From contig CALJOK010000083.1 in assembly GCA_937981555.1 (NCBI GenBank), positions 1 through 53,594 on the forward strand: a stretch of DNA of 53,594 nt, given 5' to 3'. Source of the stretch: an uncultured Saprospiraceae bacterium. Lineage in GTDB: Bacteria > Bacteroidota > Bacteroidia > Chitinophagales > Saprospiraceae. Below are positions 18,488-27,409 of this stretch, piece by piece. The first letter of the stretch is position 1, and every line of letters begins with the position of its first letter. The translations under genes and the position numbers were made by a program. A model generated the notes under the pieces. The model had not been told where the DNA came from and searched no databases. It worked only from the letters and a program-made list of their open reading frames with translations.

Positions 18488-19675
18488 ATGAAATTCACCA
18501 TCAGCATTCTACTTATTTCCGCAGCATCTTTTTTCTTTTTTAATAATAAAGAGCAACCAAATATTGCTGCCCTTGATGTAACTCTTTCTGATATTTCTTC
18601 TAGCGAAAAAAGTAAAACAGACTTAATTCAAAATATTATTGACGCTTATGTAACTGACAATGATATACCTGCAGTAGTGGTTGGGTTGGTTGAAAAAGGA
18701 GAAGTTAAATCTATTTTGAGCACAGGATTTTTGGAGAGAAATAAACCTCAACAAGCGGAAGGAAATTCAATTTTTCAAATTGCTTCTTTAAGCAAAACAT
18801 TTACGGGCATCATCGCACGTTCATTGGAAGAAGATGGAATCATTAATTTGGATGCTAAGGCCGCATCTTTTTTCCCTAAAAACACTTCACCAATTATCTT
18901 AGAAAAATTACAATCAATTTCTGTAAAAGACCTTTTACTACATCAAGCAGGTTTGCCAAGAGATGCTAAAAATTTAAAACGTAAAATGTTTGGCGGGTCT
19001 GTCATCGGCACTTATTCTGAAGCTGACCTTTTTGATGACTTGAAAAAAATGCAATTCGAATTTGAATCTCGAACGCAATGGTCTTACTCCAATTTAGGTT
19101 ACTCATGTGTAGGTTATATTATGGAGCAAGCAAGTGGAAAATCCTTTGAGGAATTATTGAAAAAATATGTGTCGAATAAATTCGGATTAAAAAACACATC
19201 TATTCATTTGAATGAGAAACAGCAACAGGAACAACTCGCAACTGCCTACCGACCTGAATGGAATACTATGAGCATCCAATCTTCTGATTTTGGAAAACAG
19301 AACCCTGCAAGTGGAATTTACTCAAGTGTAGAAGACTTGACGCAATTGATGATTTTCCAAATGGAGGCTTACACAAATATTGAAGCGACAAATAATCCTC
19401 TCCTCTTAACGCAAGAAAAAAGACCATTAGGCGAAGCAGGGAAATCTCCAAATTATGGATATGGTTTTTTTGAATTTTTAAAAAATAAAAATCTTAATAC
19501 TTTGCATCTTGGGCATAATGGTGATTTTGATGGTTTTGCAAGCTGTTATGTTTTCTTTCCAAATTTAGATGTTGGATTAGTGATGTTGACAACTTCAGGT
19601 GGGAAATGGTTTTGGGAAATGGAGCAACGCATACATGACGTGATGATGAAGGATGCTTCACACGAAAAAAAATAG
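18488..19675 (+). CDS. serine hydrolase, beta-lactamase/penicillin-binding (class C-like) family
   Basis: This 395-residue exported protein has an N-terminal hydrophobic segment (MKFTISILLISAASFFFF). The three motifs of the beta-lactamase/D-Ala carboxypeptidase fold are present: S-x-x-K at Ser100-Lys103 (ASLSKTFTG), Y-x-N at Tyr200 (YSNLGY), and H-x-G at His343 (GHNGDFDGF). Family members include D-amino-acid peptidases and esterases as well as AmpC, so the substrate is not known and resistance should not be assumed. It follows the AraC regulator and the repeat pair, which suggests that it is a target. Confidence 0.88.
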   Translation: MKFTISILLISAASFFFFNNKEQPNIAALDVTLSDISSSEKSKTDLIQNIIDAYVTDNDIPAVVVGLVEKGEVKSILSTGFLERNKPQQAEGNSIFQIASLSKTFTGIIARSLEEDGIINLDAKAASFFPKNTSPIILEKLQSISVKDLLLHQAGLPRDAKNLKRKMFGGSVIGTYSEADLFDDLKKMQFEFESRTQWSYSNLGYSCVGYIMEQASGKSFEELLKKYVSNKFGLKNTSIHLNEKQQQEQLATAYRPEWNTMSIQSSDFGKQNPASGIYSSVEDLTQLMIFQMEAYTNIEATNNPLLLTQEKRPLGEAGKSPNYGYGFFEFLKNKNLNTLHLGHNGDFDGFASCYVFFPNLDVGLVMLTTSGGKWFWEMEQRIHDVMMKDASHEKK

Positions 19676-19688
19676 AATAAGAAGAAGG

Positions 19689-19732
19689 ATGCAAGAGTTA
19701 ATTTGATATTGATTTGCTCTTGCATTCTTTTT
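19689..19732 (+). terminator. Rho-independent terminator after the serine hydrolase
   Basis: An ATGCAAGAG/CTCTTGCAT stem with a 19-nt loop is followed by a T-rich run just past the serine hydrolase stop. Confidence 0.8.
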
Positions 19733-19801
19733 GGAAAAAATCATTAAAAATCAACTGGTTTTAAGACAGTATTAGTAAATTGGTTTTCAAAAAAATCAAT
19801 C

Positions 19802-21130
19802 ATGTTCTATAACAAAACCATAGAAACCCTCCCGCTCCGGAAATTGCGAAAACTTCAAAACGAACGCCTCGTCACACTCGTCAATCGACTCTACAAAAAA
19901 GTCCCATTTTACAAAAAACAACTCGACGAGGCAGGAATCAAACCCTCCAAAATAAAAGGAGTTAAAGATTTACATAAATTACCTTTTACCAAAAAGACAG
20001 ATCTTCGAGATAATTATCCATTCGATTTATTCGCTGTTCCCCAAAATCAAGTAGTCCGAATTCATGCCTCAAGTGGAACAACTGGTAAGCCAACCGTCGT
20101 AGGTTACAATCGGAAAGATTTACGAATATTTGATGAAGTGGTCGCACGATCTTTAGTTGCAGCAGGAGCTCAGAAGGGAATGAAATTGCACAACGCATAT
20201 GGTTATGGATTGTTCACAGGAGGGCTAGGTATGCATGGAGGAGCAACTAAGTTAGGTATGGCAGTTATCCCAGTTTCAGGTGGAATGACGGATCGGCAAT
20301 TGATGATTTTGCAAGATTTCAAACCAGAGGTAATTTGTTGTACACCTTCTTATGCACAGACCTTGGCGGAGGAATGTACTAAGCGTGGAATAGATACAAA
20401 TGATCTCGCAGTAAAATATGCCATCCTAGGTGCAGAGCCTTGGACGGAGACTATTCGTTCGCAAGTGGAATCAGGGTTGAATGTGACGGCAACTAATATT
20501 TATGGCTTGAGTGAAATTATTGGACCAGGAGTTTCGCAAGAAGATTTTGAAGAAAAAGGAACGGGAAGTTATGTTTGGGAAGATCATTTTTTTCCAGAAG
20601 TGGTTGATAAAGATTCGGGTGAACCGTTGCCTCTTGGCGAAGAAGGTGTTTTAGTTTTTACTACTTTGACGAAGGGGGCAATGCCGCTTTTGAGATATTG
20701 GACTAATGACATTTGTAGTCTTCATTATGATAAAGGTGCAAAACGAACGCATGTAAAAATGAGTTCGATTAAAGGACGTGCAGATGATATGTTGATTATT
20801 CGAGGAGTAAATTTATTTCATACTCAGGTGGAAGTTTTGTTGGAAGATTTTCCAGACCTTGCACCATGTTATCAATTAATTGTCACTCGAAAAAAGACGA
20901 TGGATGAAGTGAAGCTGGAGGTAGAAGTTGCGCCTGAGATTTCTCAAAAACTAGGTGGACGAGGTTTTCAAAAAAAGGATTTGATTGTAAAGTTGACCAA
21001 TCAATTGAGCCGAAAAATTAAAAATAATATTGGCTTGTCGATGCAGGTGGAGTTAAAAGAGTTTGGAAAAATTCCGAGGAGTGTAGGAGGGAAGTTGAGT
21101 CGGATTAAGGATTTAAGGAAGCTGAAATAA
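19802..21130 (+). CDS. paaK: phenylacetate-CoA ligase
   Basis: This adenylate-forming ligase activates phenylacetate (or a related arylacetate) to its CoA thioester with ATP. The P-loop-like ASSGTTGKPTVVGY is at about residue 90, the YGLSEI(I)GPGV motif lies in the middle, and the C-terminal RGRADDM-equivalent is IKGRADDMLIIRGVN. The catalytic lysine region lies near the end (GKLSRIKDLRK). The 442-residue length matches family PaaK. Its first ~150 bp are notably C-rich compared with the rest. It is the fourth paa-type gene here, on the same strand as paaJ, paaZ and the hydratase. Confidence 0.93.
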   Translation: MFYNKTIETLPLRKLRKLQNERLVTLVNRLYKKVPFYKKQLDEAGIKPSKIKGVKDLHKLPFTKKTDLRDNYPFDLFAVPQNQVVRIHASSGTTGKPTVVGYNRKDLRIFDEVVARSLVAAGAQKGMKLHNAYGYGLFTGGLGMHGGATKLGMAVIPVSGGMTDRQLMILQDFKPEVICCTPSYAQTLAEECTKRGIDTNDLAVKYAILGAEPWTETIRSQVESGLNVTATNIYGLSEIIGPGVSQEDFEEKGTGSYVWEDHFFPEVVDKDSGEPLPLGEEGVLVFTTLTKGAMPLLRYWTNDICSLHYDKGAKRTHVKMSSIKGRADDMLIIRGVNLFHTQVEVLLEDFPDLAPCYQLIVTRKKTMDEVKLEVEVAPEISQKLGGRGFQKKDLIVKLTNQLSRKIKNNIGLSMQVELKEFGKIPRSVGGKLSRIKDLRKLK

Positions 21131-21196
21131 TAATATGAAAACAATTGAAGATAAATTTTTTAAAAAGAATATTCAAATCTGGTTTTTGGGAGTTTT

Positions 21197-21577
21197 ATGT
21201 TCAATGATTTTCAAAAAATATTGAGTCTAGGAAATTTCATTAGTCATATTTTATTTGGACCTATTTTAGTATTCTCTCTTTCGACACCATTTTGGCTTTT
21301 GTATATTTTTATAACAGACGTTTTTTTTCTAAAAATAAAAGATGAAAGGTTTTTAAATTTTTTAATCAATCTTGTATCAATAATATTTGGATTGATTCTT
21401 TTGCTAAGTATTTTTTCTTTAGATGAAAATAATGAATTAAACATGATGTCATATTTATTGATTTTTCTTCAGATAATATTAATCACATTTCTTACATGGA
21501 TAATTAAGGTTGACAGAGGTTATATAAAAACAGGATCAAGTCGCCCGGATATATTAGATGATGATCTTGGTTCATAA
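21197..21577 (+). CDS. small hypothetical membrane protein
   Basis: This 126-residue protein has about four hydrophobic helices and no family that I recognise. An ATG at 21135, 4 bp after the paaK stop, opens a 29-codon frame (MKTIEDKFFKKNIQIWFLG...) that stops at 21224, overlapping this gene in another frame. Adding one A to the A6 run at 21213-21218 would fuse the two frames into a protein of about 147 residues. The annotated start may therefore be an artefact of a homopolymer indel. Its function is unknown. Confidence 0.5.
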   Translation: MFNDFQKILSLGNFISHILFGPILVFSLSTPFWLLYIFITDVFFLKIKDERFLNFLINLVSIIFGLILLLSIFSLDENNELNMMSYLLIFLQIILITFLTWIIKVDRGYIKTGSSRPDILDDDLGS

Positions 21578-21607
21578 AATTTTAAGAAAGGATAAAACAA
21601 AATTAAA

Positions 21608-22000
21608 TCAAAGAGAGTCATCTACCTCATTCAATTCACCTTCATTAATTTCTCCAAACCATTTTGTCATTTGAGTACGAGCATTGCCTCGAACTTCATC
21701 GTTGATATATCCCGCGATCAAAACTAACCCAAAACTCAAAACCCCCAAGTCATCGGTATAACCTAAAAATGGCGTCAAATCTGGAATCCCATCAATTGGC
21801 GAAAGGAAATATCCCAACGCACCTAAGACCACTCGTTTGGCCCAAGCAGGAGTATCCGATCGTTTGAAAGCATAATATAAAAGGAGTGCGGTATAAACTG
21901 TTTTTTGGCCAGCCTGGATCGCATAGTTTTTTATTTTTTCCCAAAAACCAAATTCGGAAAATTTATCGGAGTATTTCTTGAATGGATTATTTTTCATCAA
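21608..22000 (-). CDS. DUF1232 (YkvA-type) membrane protein
   Basis: This 130-residue protein carries the DUF1232 core (YYAFKRSDTPAWAKRVVLGAL, then GYFLSPIDGIPDLTPFLGYTDDLGV), with the conserved SPIDxIPD segment between two hydrophobic helices. Members are small inner-membrane proteins of unknown function. It starts with ATG on the minus strand, convergent with the small membrane protein and divergent from exbD. Confidence 0.9.
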   Translation of the reverse strand: MMKNNPFKKYSDKFSEFGFWEKIKNYAIQAGQKTVYTALLLYYAFKRSDTPAWAKRVVLGALGYFLSPIDGIPDLTPFLGYTDDLGVLSFGLVLIAGYINDEVRGNARTQMTKWFGEINEGELNEVDDSL

Positions 22001-22176
22001 CTGTTCTATTTTCTGATTAACATCTCTACCTGAGAATTGTTTTTCAATATAAATTTAATAAAAAATCCGAACACTATTTTTTCGATAAAACCCACCAAAA
22101 ATAAGTTAATCCACATCTAATAATTATTACGTCGTCGAAATATACTACCATATTTTTTTATCAAAAATTTTTAAAC

Positions 22177-22725
22177 ATGTTAAAAAAGAAACGACGTAAA
22201 AAAGACGAACCAATTAATGCAGGTTCGATGGCTGACATTGCATTTCTCCTTTTGATTTTCTTTTTAGTGACGACTACCATTGCTGAGGACAAAGGAATTC
22301 TGGTTCAATTGCCACCATGGATTGATGAACCTCCAATAATAGTTACAGTCAATACTGATAATATTCTAAATGTATTGGTCAATGGAAAAAATGAGTTGTT
22401 AGTAGAAGATGAGCGAGCAGAGATTTATGATTTAAGAAAGCGAACGAAGGAATTTATAACTAATCCTCAGAAGTTAGACCACATGCCTGATAGTCCAAAG
22501 AAGGCAATTATTTCACTAAAAAATGATCGTTCCACTTCTTACGAAACGTACATTGGAGTTTACAATGAATTGAAAGGTGCTTACTCAGAATTACGAGATG
22601 AAGAGGCTCGAAGAGTTTACAATAAAGGTTTTGAGATGTTGGAAAAAGCACAACAGAAAGAAATAAAAAATAAAATTCCATTAATTATTTCAGAGGCTGA
22701 ACCTACAGATCATCCTAAAATGTAA
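22177..22725 (+). CDS. ExbD/TolR family biopolymer transport protein
   Basis: This 182-residue inner-membrane protein has a basic N-terminus (MLKKKRRKKDEPINAGSMADIAF), one transmembrane helix carrying the conserved Asp (SMADIAFLLLIFFLVTTT), and a periplasmic domain of about 140 residues. ExbD/TolR proteins use the proton motive force with an ExbB/TolQ partner to energise TonB or Tol systems. No exbB or tonB is adjacent, so the gene is an orphan in this window; Bacteroidota often carry several ExbD paralogues. A bidirectional terminator follows. Confidence 0.88.
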   Translation: MLKKKRRKKDEPINAGSMADIAFLLLIFFLVTTTIAEDKGILVQLPPWIDEPPIIVTVNTDNILNVLVNGKNELLVEDERAEIYDLRKRTKEFITNPQKLDHMPDSPKKAIISLKNDRSTSYETYIGVYNELKGAYSELRDEEARRVYNKGFEMLEKAQQKEIKNKIPLIISEAEPTDHPKM

Positions 22726-22730
22726 AAAAA

Positions 22731-22773
22731 GAGAGTAAATGGATTCATCTCCATTTACTCTCTTTCTTTTTTT
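22731..22773. terminator. bidirectional terminator between exbD and the peroxidase
   Basis: A perfect 12-bp stem GAGAGTAAATGG/CCATTTACTCTC is flanked by A and T tracts on both sides. It lies between two convergent genes, so it can serve both. Confidence 0.88.
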
Positions 22774-22789
22774 AATCAAGTTTTATGTT

Positions 22790-24136
22790 CTAGTCACATC
22801 CCAAATCAATTCTCGATTGAGGATCATTATTTGGAAAACAATTTCCAGAAAGAATATAACTTGGTGCATATCTTTCGAGGTCAGGATCACGTAATCCATT
22901 TTCCAAAAATGCCACTAAGTCATCAATATCACTTTCGCTCATTCCAAGTGGTGAGAAAATTGGTGGAATCTGACTTGCTGGAACATTCACATTTTCAGGA
23001 ACCGCATCATTAAAATATTCAACGACTTCTCGCAAAGTTGTTTTGCTACTTCCATGAAAATAGAAAGGAGTATCTTTTAAATTATATAATTGTGGCACTT
23101 TAAATTTGTGCATGTCTTCTGCTTCTCCCGTAAATCCTCCACGACCTAAATTTCGAGTATCATCAATAGATGTATTGAAAACATTTGTTCCACATTGATA
23201 TAAATCTTTTACACCAACTGAATAAAATGTCATTGAATTTAGAGAAGGACTGCTATGGCAAGTGGCACATTTTGCATCGCCAAAGAAAAGCATAGCACCT
23301 CGTTTTTCTTGCTCCGTAAGTGCATCTCGATTTCCTTTTAAGTAATCTTGAAATGGCGCTTTGTTCGTAATCAAAGTTCTCAAATAAGCTGCAATAGCAA
23401 AACTTGCTGTTACATCAGAATATCTTTCTTCTTCTGGAAAATCACTAAAGGCAGATTCGAAGTACGGTAAATATCCTAAGTCAGTAATTACATCTTTATT
23501 AATCACCATTCTATGCAAATGCAAACTTTCAATATTTTGAGATTCTAAACCTCCGTAGCCTAAATGATTTATATCGGTTCCGTCTTCTTCTTTCCAAAGC
23601 GCTTCGGTTCCTTCATTGACACCTCCGCCTCCGAATTGTCCATTCCATAAAGCATTGGTCACGTAAGCTGCATTTAACATGCTCAACGGTCTTGCTCCTT
23701 GTGCATCTATTTGTTCAGGTGTGTATAAATCACTCATAGTTCGAGCTTCTCCATTTGCTCCAAAACCAATACCGCCTTCGCCAATTCCTTGCTCTCTGCC
23801 TGGTTTAAAACCAGCAGCTGGTATATGGCAACTTCCACATGAATAAGTTCCTTCGCCAATTTCTTGCATTGGTGCTAGTCCAAGTCCAGTTTCAAAAAAG
23901 AGGAATTTACCTAAAGCTACTTTTACAGGTGTGATTGGATTTTCAGGAGAAGTAGGAATCGAATTGTAGTCATTACTTTGAGGAAGTACAAAGTGTTCGA
24001 GTTCTCCATCTGGAGAAAACTTCTTTATCGCATTTTCAAGTAGAATATCATTTTGAGTAGCCAACTGCACTTTGTCACTACGACAAGCAGAAATTGCTAG
24101 TATTAAAATGATTGTTCCAAGTATAAGTTTATTCAT
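22790..24136 (-). CDS. di-haem cytochrome c peroxidase (MauG/CcpA family) lipoprotein
   Basis: This 448-residue protein starts with a lipoprotein signal (MNKLILGTIILILAISAC, lipobox Cys18). Two c-type haem sites are seen: CGSCH (about residue 105) and CATCH (about residue 290). C-terminal MauG-like segments follow (FKVPQLYNLKDTPFYFHGSS and ALGMSESDIDDLVAFL-like). It probably reduces peroxide or modifies a partner in the periplasm, with electrons from a small cytochrome. It has its own promoter region in a structured 414-bp gap. Confidence 0.9.
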   Translation of the reverse strand: MNKLILGTIILILAISACRSDKVQLATQNDILLENAIKKFSPDGELEHFVLPQSNDYNSIPTSPENPITPVKVALGKFLFFETGLGLAPMQEIGEGTYSCGSCHIPAAGFKPGREQGIGEGGIGFGANGEARTMSDLYTPEQIDAQGARPLSMLNAAYVTNALWNGQFGGGGVNEGTEALWKEEDGTDINHLGYGGLESQNIESLHLHRMVINKDVITDLGYLPYFESAFSDFPEEERYSDVTASFAIAAYLRTLITNKAPFQDYLKGNRDALTEQEKRGAMLFFGDAKCATCHSSPSLNSMTFYSVGVKDLYQCGTNVFNTSIDDTRNLGRGGFTGEAEDMHKFKVPQLYNLKDTPFYFHGSSKTTLREVVEYFNDAVPENVNVPASQIPPIFSPLGMSESDIDDLVAFLENGLRDPDLERYAPSYILSGNCFPNNDPQSRIDLGCD

Positions 24137-24550
24137 TGTTCATGGAAATTATAAATAAAGTATCTATTGCTTCTAGGAAAAAGTATGAGCTTAATTAAGT
24201 TTTTTATGTTTAAAAATGCTCGGGAACGGAGGGACTTAATAATGTCTGAAATTCAGGCTCTCAAATATATGGCTATTCTAGCCGATTAACAATATACCGA
24301 AAACGGTATTTTAAAGATTGGAAAAAACGGTTATACGCCCTCTATTTTTGAGTTTGTAATTTTTTTAGAGGCGTAAAAATAAGCATATAAAACATTTTAA
24401 AGACTATTTTTTGTTAAAAAATATTAGAAATTAAAGATATGTGAAATAAATGGCGATTTCGATGACATTTGTCAATGTTTTAGGAGTGTCCATAAAAAAA
24501 GCCGATTCTCAAATACATGAAAATCGGCTCTTTTTTATCAAAAATATTTC
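24137..24550. other. non-coding gap with a cluster of small inverted repeats
   Basis: This 414-bp gap holds the upstream region of the peroxidase gene and the sucB terminator. Four small inverted repeats lie within 130 bp: CTGAA-A-TTCAG (24246-24256), GGCTA-TTC-TAGCC (24271-24283), ATACCG-AAAA-CGGTAT (24294-24309), and a longer interrupted TACGCC(CTCTA)/(TAGA)GGCGTA pair (24334-24375). I saw no open reading frame of interest. They could be leader or small-RNA structures, but no function is shown. Confidence 0.45.
24494..24537 (-). terminator. Rho-independent terminator after sucB
   Basis: An AGCCGATT/AATCGGCT stem has A and T tracts on both sides. On the minus strand it is followed by seven T and lies just beyond the sucB stop. 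Confidence 0.85.
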
Positions 24551-25810
24551 TTAGAGATCCATTAAAAGTGTAACTGGATCTTCTAATAATTTCTTCACTT
24601 TCACTAAAAATGTAACAGAAGTACTTCCATCAATCACTCGATGATCGTAAGAAAGTGCTAAATACATCATTGGACGAATTTTTACTTCTCCATCAATTGC
24701 CATTGGTCGTTGTTGAATAGTGTGCATTCCAAGGATCGCAGATTGTGGTTCATTTAAAATTGGTGTACTCATCATCGAACCGAAAATTCCACCATTGGTA
24801 ATCGCAAAAGTTCCACCTTTCATTTCATCTAAAGTCAAACTACCATCTCTTGCTTTTACTGCCAAGCCTTTAATTGCTGCTTCAATTTCATGAAATTTTA
24901 AAGATTCTACATTTTTCACAGGAGGGACCACCAAACCTGTTGGGGTAGAAATCGCAATCGAAATATCTGCAAAATCATGATAAATGATTTCATTTGTGTC
25001 CGTATCAATTTGTGCATTCACATCTGGCATTTCCATCAAAACCTTAGCACAAGCTTTGGAAAACAAAGACATAAAGCCTAGTTTGATTCCATACTTTTCA
25101 ACAAATCGCTCTTGGTATTTTTTCCTTAATTTCATTACCTCCGTCAAATCCACTTCATTAAAAGTGGTCAACATCGCCGTATTATTCTTAGCAGAAACCA
25201 ATCGAGAAGCAATCGTTCTTCGCATTCTGCTCATTTTTTTCCGAGAAGTTCCTCGACTAAAATTAGCAGATGGAGTACTTGGTGCTGGAGTTTCCATTTT
25301 TGCAGTAGGAGCAGGTGCACTTGATTTAGCAGCAACTGCTTTTTGAGCATCTTCTTTTGTGATCCTTCCATCCACGCCAGATCCACTCACTTGATTGGCA
25401 GCTACGCCATTTTCTTTTAAAATTTTATCAGCAGCTGGAGAAGGGTGCCCAGAAGCATATGATGCAGTAGCAGGTGCTGCAACTGGAGCAGCAGTTTCAG
25501 CTACGACCTCTTTCTTTTCTTCGGTGGCAGGAGCTGGAGTTGCTGCAGGAGCTGAAGCATCGGGAGCTGCAACACTTGTGTCGATTTTGGCAACCAATGC
25601 ACCAATTTCTAAATCGTCATCTTCGGCTGCGACATAAATTAATTTTCCAGCAGCTTCCGCAGGAAATTCCAAAGTTGCTTTATCCGATTCAAATTCACAG
25701 ATCGGCTCATCTAATTTCACATAATCACCATTTCCTTTCAACCATTGAGAAAGCGTTACTTCATTTACAGATTCCCCAATTACAGGGACTTTCATTTCAA
25801 CTATACTCAT
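24551..25810 (-). CDS. sucB: 2-oxoglutarate dehydrogenase E2 (dihydrolipoyl succinyltransferase)
   Basis: The 419-residue E2 core transfers the succinyl group from the lipoyl arm to CoA in the TCA cycle. Residues 1-78 are a lipoyl domain with the modified Lys44 in [12 protein letters not shown]. An Ala/Pro-rich linker follows (about residues 85-120, ATPAP-type), then an E3-binding domain at about residues 121-160 ([15 protein letters not shown]). The catalytic domain shows the DHRVIDG motif with His390 and Asp394 near the C-terminus. No E1 (sucA) is adjacent; in this phylum they are often together, so this is a solitary E2 here. Confidence in the class is high. Confidence 0.93.
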   Translation of the reverse strand: MSIVEMKVPVIGESVNEVTLSQWLKGNGDYVKLDEPICEFESDKATLEFPAEAAGKLIYVAAEDDDLEIGALVAKIDTSVAAPDASAPAATPAPATEEKKEVVAETAAPVAAPATASYASGHPSPAADKILKENGVAANQVSGSGVDGRITKEDAQKAVAAKSSAPAPTAKMETPAPSTPSANFSRGTSRKKMSRMRRTIASRLVSAKNNTAMLTTFNEVDLTEVMKLRKKYQERFVEKYGIKLGFMSLFSKACAKVLMEMPDVNAQIDTDTNEIIYHDFADISIAISTPTGLVVPPVKNVESLKFHEIEAAIKGLAVKARDGSLTLDEMKGGTFAITNGGIFGSMMSTPILNEPQSAILGMHTIQQRPMAIDGEVKIRPMMYLALSYDHRVIDGSTSVTFLVKVKKLLEDPVTLLMDL

Positions 25811-26042
25811 ATTCTAGTTTTTTATAGTAGGTATTTTTTTTGCAAAAATAATCAATTAAATGATTAACGGAAGGGAAAAAGGAAAGTTTAAATAACTTCT
25901 TAATGAGATTAATATATTTGGTTATTTTGTTAAAATAACCTCTTTTTCGTATTAAACTTCTTCGAAATAAGAAAATGGAACGAAATTCGATTTTAAATAA
26001 AAAAAATCCGTTATTAGATTCAAAATTGACATATTTATCTAG

Positions 26043-26786
26043 ATGAAAATTATTCAAATCACCGACTTACATATCGATAAGGAAAATGAATATCCTTTTG
26101 ATATTGATGTTCGCAAAAATTTTAAGAGAATTTTGCGTGCAGCTCGTCAAGCGAAAGCCGATCATTTGGTGGTTTCGGGAGACCTGTGTTTTGATGTTGG
26201 TGATGTAAAAATTTACGAATGGGTTAGAGACCAATTAGATTTGACTCGGATTCCTTATGATGTAATCGGAGGAAACCATGATGATACGATGATGATGGCA
26301 GAGGTTTTTGGATTGCAACACTTGGTTACTGATGATGAATTATACTTTGCGAAAAAACTAGGAAAAGCAACGTGTCTATTTTTAGATTCTTCTAGAGGCT
26401 TTCATTCTGAAAATCAACTCAAATGGTTGGATCGCCAACTCAAAAATGGAAATGATAATTATGTAATTTTTACGCATCATCCTCCGGTTAAGGCTGGTGT
26501 TAAATTTATGGATACGAAATATGCGTTGCAAAATATTCCAGAGATTCAGGATGTGCTTTTTAGTTATCGAGGGTTTGTCAACATTTTTTGTGGACATTTT
26601 CATGTAGAAAAAAGTATTCAACGAGATAATATTTTAGTACAAATCACTCCTTCTACTTTTTATCAATTAGATCAACTTAGTGAAGACTTCAAAGTTGATC
26701 ATCATAGTATCGCTTACCGCCTGATTGATATTTCTAATCAGTCAATAAAAACTTCAGTTAAATATTTTCGAGGTTCAAAAAAGTAA
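26043..26786 (+). CDS. calcineurin-like metallophosphoesterase
   Basis: This 247-residue enzyme has all five metal motifs of the family: TDLHID, SGDLCF, GGNHDD, THHPP, and GHFHVEKS near the C-terminus. It should hydrolyse phosphomono- or diesters with two metal ions. The size and motifs suit a CpdA-like cyclic-nucleotide phosphodiesterase, though pyrophosphatase roles cannot be excluded. It begins with ATG. The next gene, on the same strand, starts 73 bp downstream. Confidence 0.9.
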   Translation: MKIIQITDLHIDKENEYPFDIDVRKNFKRILRAARQAKADHLVVSGDLCFDVGDVKIYEWVRDQLDLTRIPYDVIGGNHDDTMMMAEVFGLQHLVTDDELYFAKKLGKATCLFLDSSRGFHSENQLKWLDRQLKNGNDNYVIFTHHPPVKAGVKFMDTKYALQNIPEIQDVLFSYRGFVNIFCGHFHVEKSIQRDNILVQITPSTFYQLDQLSEDFKVDHHSIAYRLIDISNQSIKTSVKYFRGSKK

Positions 26787-26859
26787 AATCAAAATCAAAT
26801 TTTGATTCATTGATTTTTTGTCGTTTTTTACAAATTGTAAAAATCAACTTCTTTCTTTT

Positions 26860-27384
26860 ATGGAAAATCTTCTTCAAAAGTTTATCAATTTCGTTAATGT
26901 AATCAATGAAAATATCGGGAAAGCAACTTCCTGGTTAACAGGTATTTTAGTGGTGTTAGTTTGTGGTCGAGTGTTGGGACGAATGCTTTTTGATAGCGAA
27001 CCAGTTTGGTTACCAGAATTGGAATGGCATTTATTTGCGATGATATTTTTGTTGGCAGCAGGTTATACATTGAAGCATGACAAACATGTTCGAGTAGATT
27101 TGTTTTATGCTGATTTTTCTGAAAGAGACAAAGCGTTAGTTAATCTTGTAGGAGCATTGTTATTTTTAATTCCTTGGTGCTGTTTGATTATTTGGGTGTC
27201 GTATGATTATGCTTTGGGATCATTTAAAATATTGGAAGGTTCGCCAAATCCAAATGGCTTGCCTTATCGATTTGTGGTGAAATTTGCGATAACGATTGGT
27301 GCATGTTTGTTGTTATTGCAAGCTTTGGCGATGGTGGCAGATTCTCTTTTGACTTTGAAATATAAGAGGGTAAGAGAAAACTAA
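26860..27384 (+). CDS. TRAP transporter small permease (DctQ family)
   Basis: From the ATG at 26860 the protein has 174 residues with four transmembrane helices, and the EPVWLPELEWHLFAMIFLLA segment is typical of DctQ. An upstream in-frame TTG (26818) would add an unlikely polar start and was not chosen. It pairs with the large permease that begins 25 bp downstream, and together they form the membrane part of a TRAP transporter, driven by an ion gradient and a periplasmic solute receptor. Confidence 0.88.
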   Translation: MENLLQKFINFVNVINENIGKATSWLTGILVVLVCGRVLGRMLFDSEPVWLPELEWHLFAMIFLLAAGYTLKHDKHVRVDLFYADFSERDKALVNLVGALLFLIPWCCLIIWVSYDYALGSFKILEGSPNPNGLPYRFVVKFAITIGACLLLLQALAMVADSLLTLKYKRVREN

Positions 27385-27409
27385 ATCCCAACAAAACGAA
27401 AAAACAGAA

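Noticed and set aside
18488-19675. Antibiotic-resistance beta-lactamase.
   Set aside because: The S-x-x-K, Y-x-N and H-x-G motifs are shared by many esterases and peptidases, and nothing here shows drug hydrolysis.
24984-25637. Plus-strand Ala- and Val-rich frames over sucB.
   Set aside because: They result from the Ala/Pro-rich E2 linker read on the other strand.
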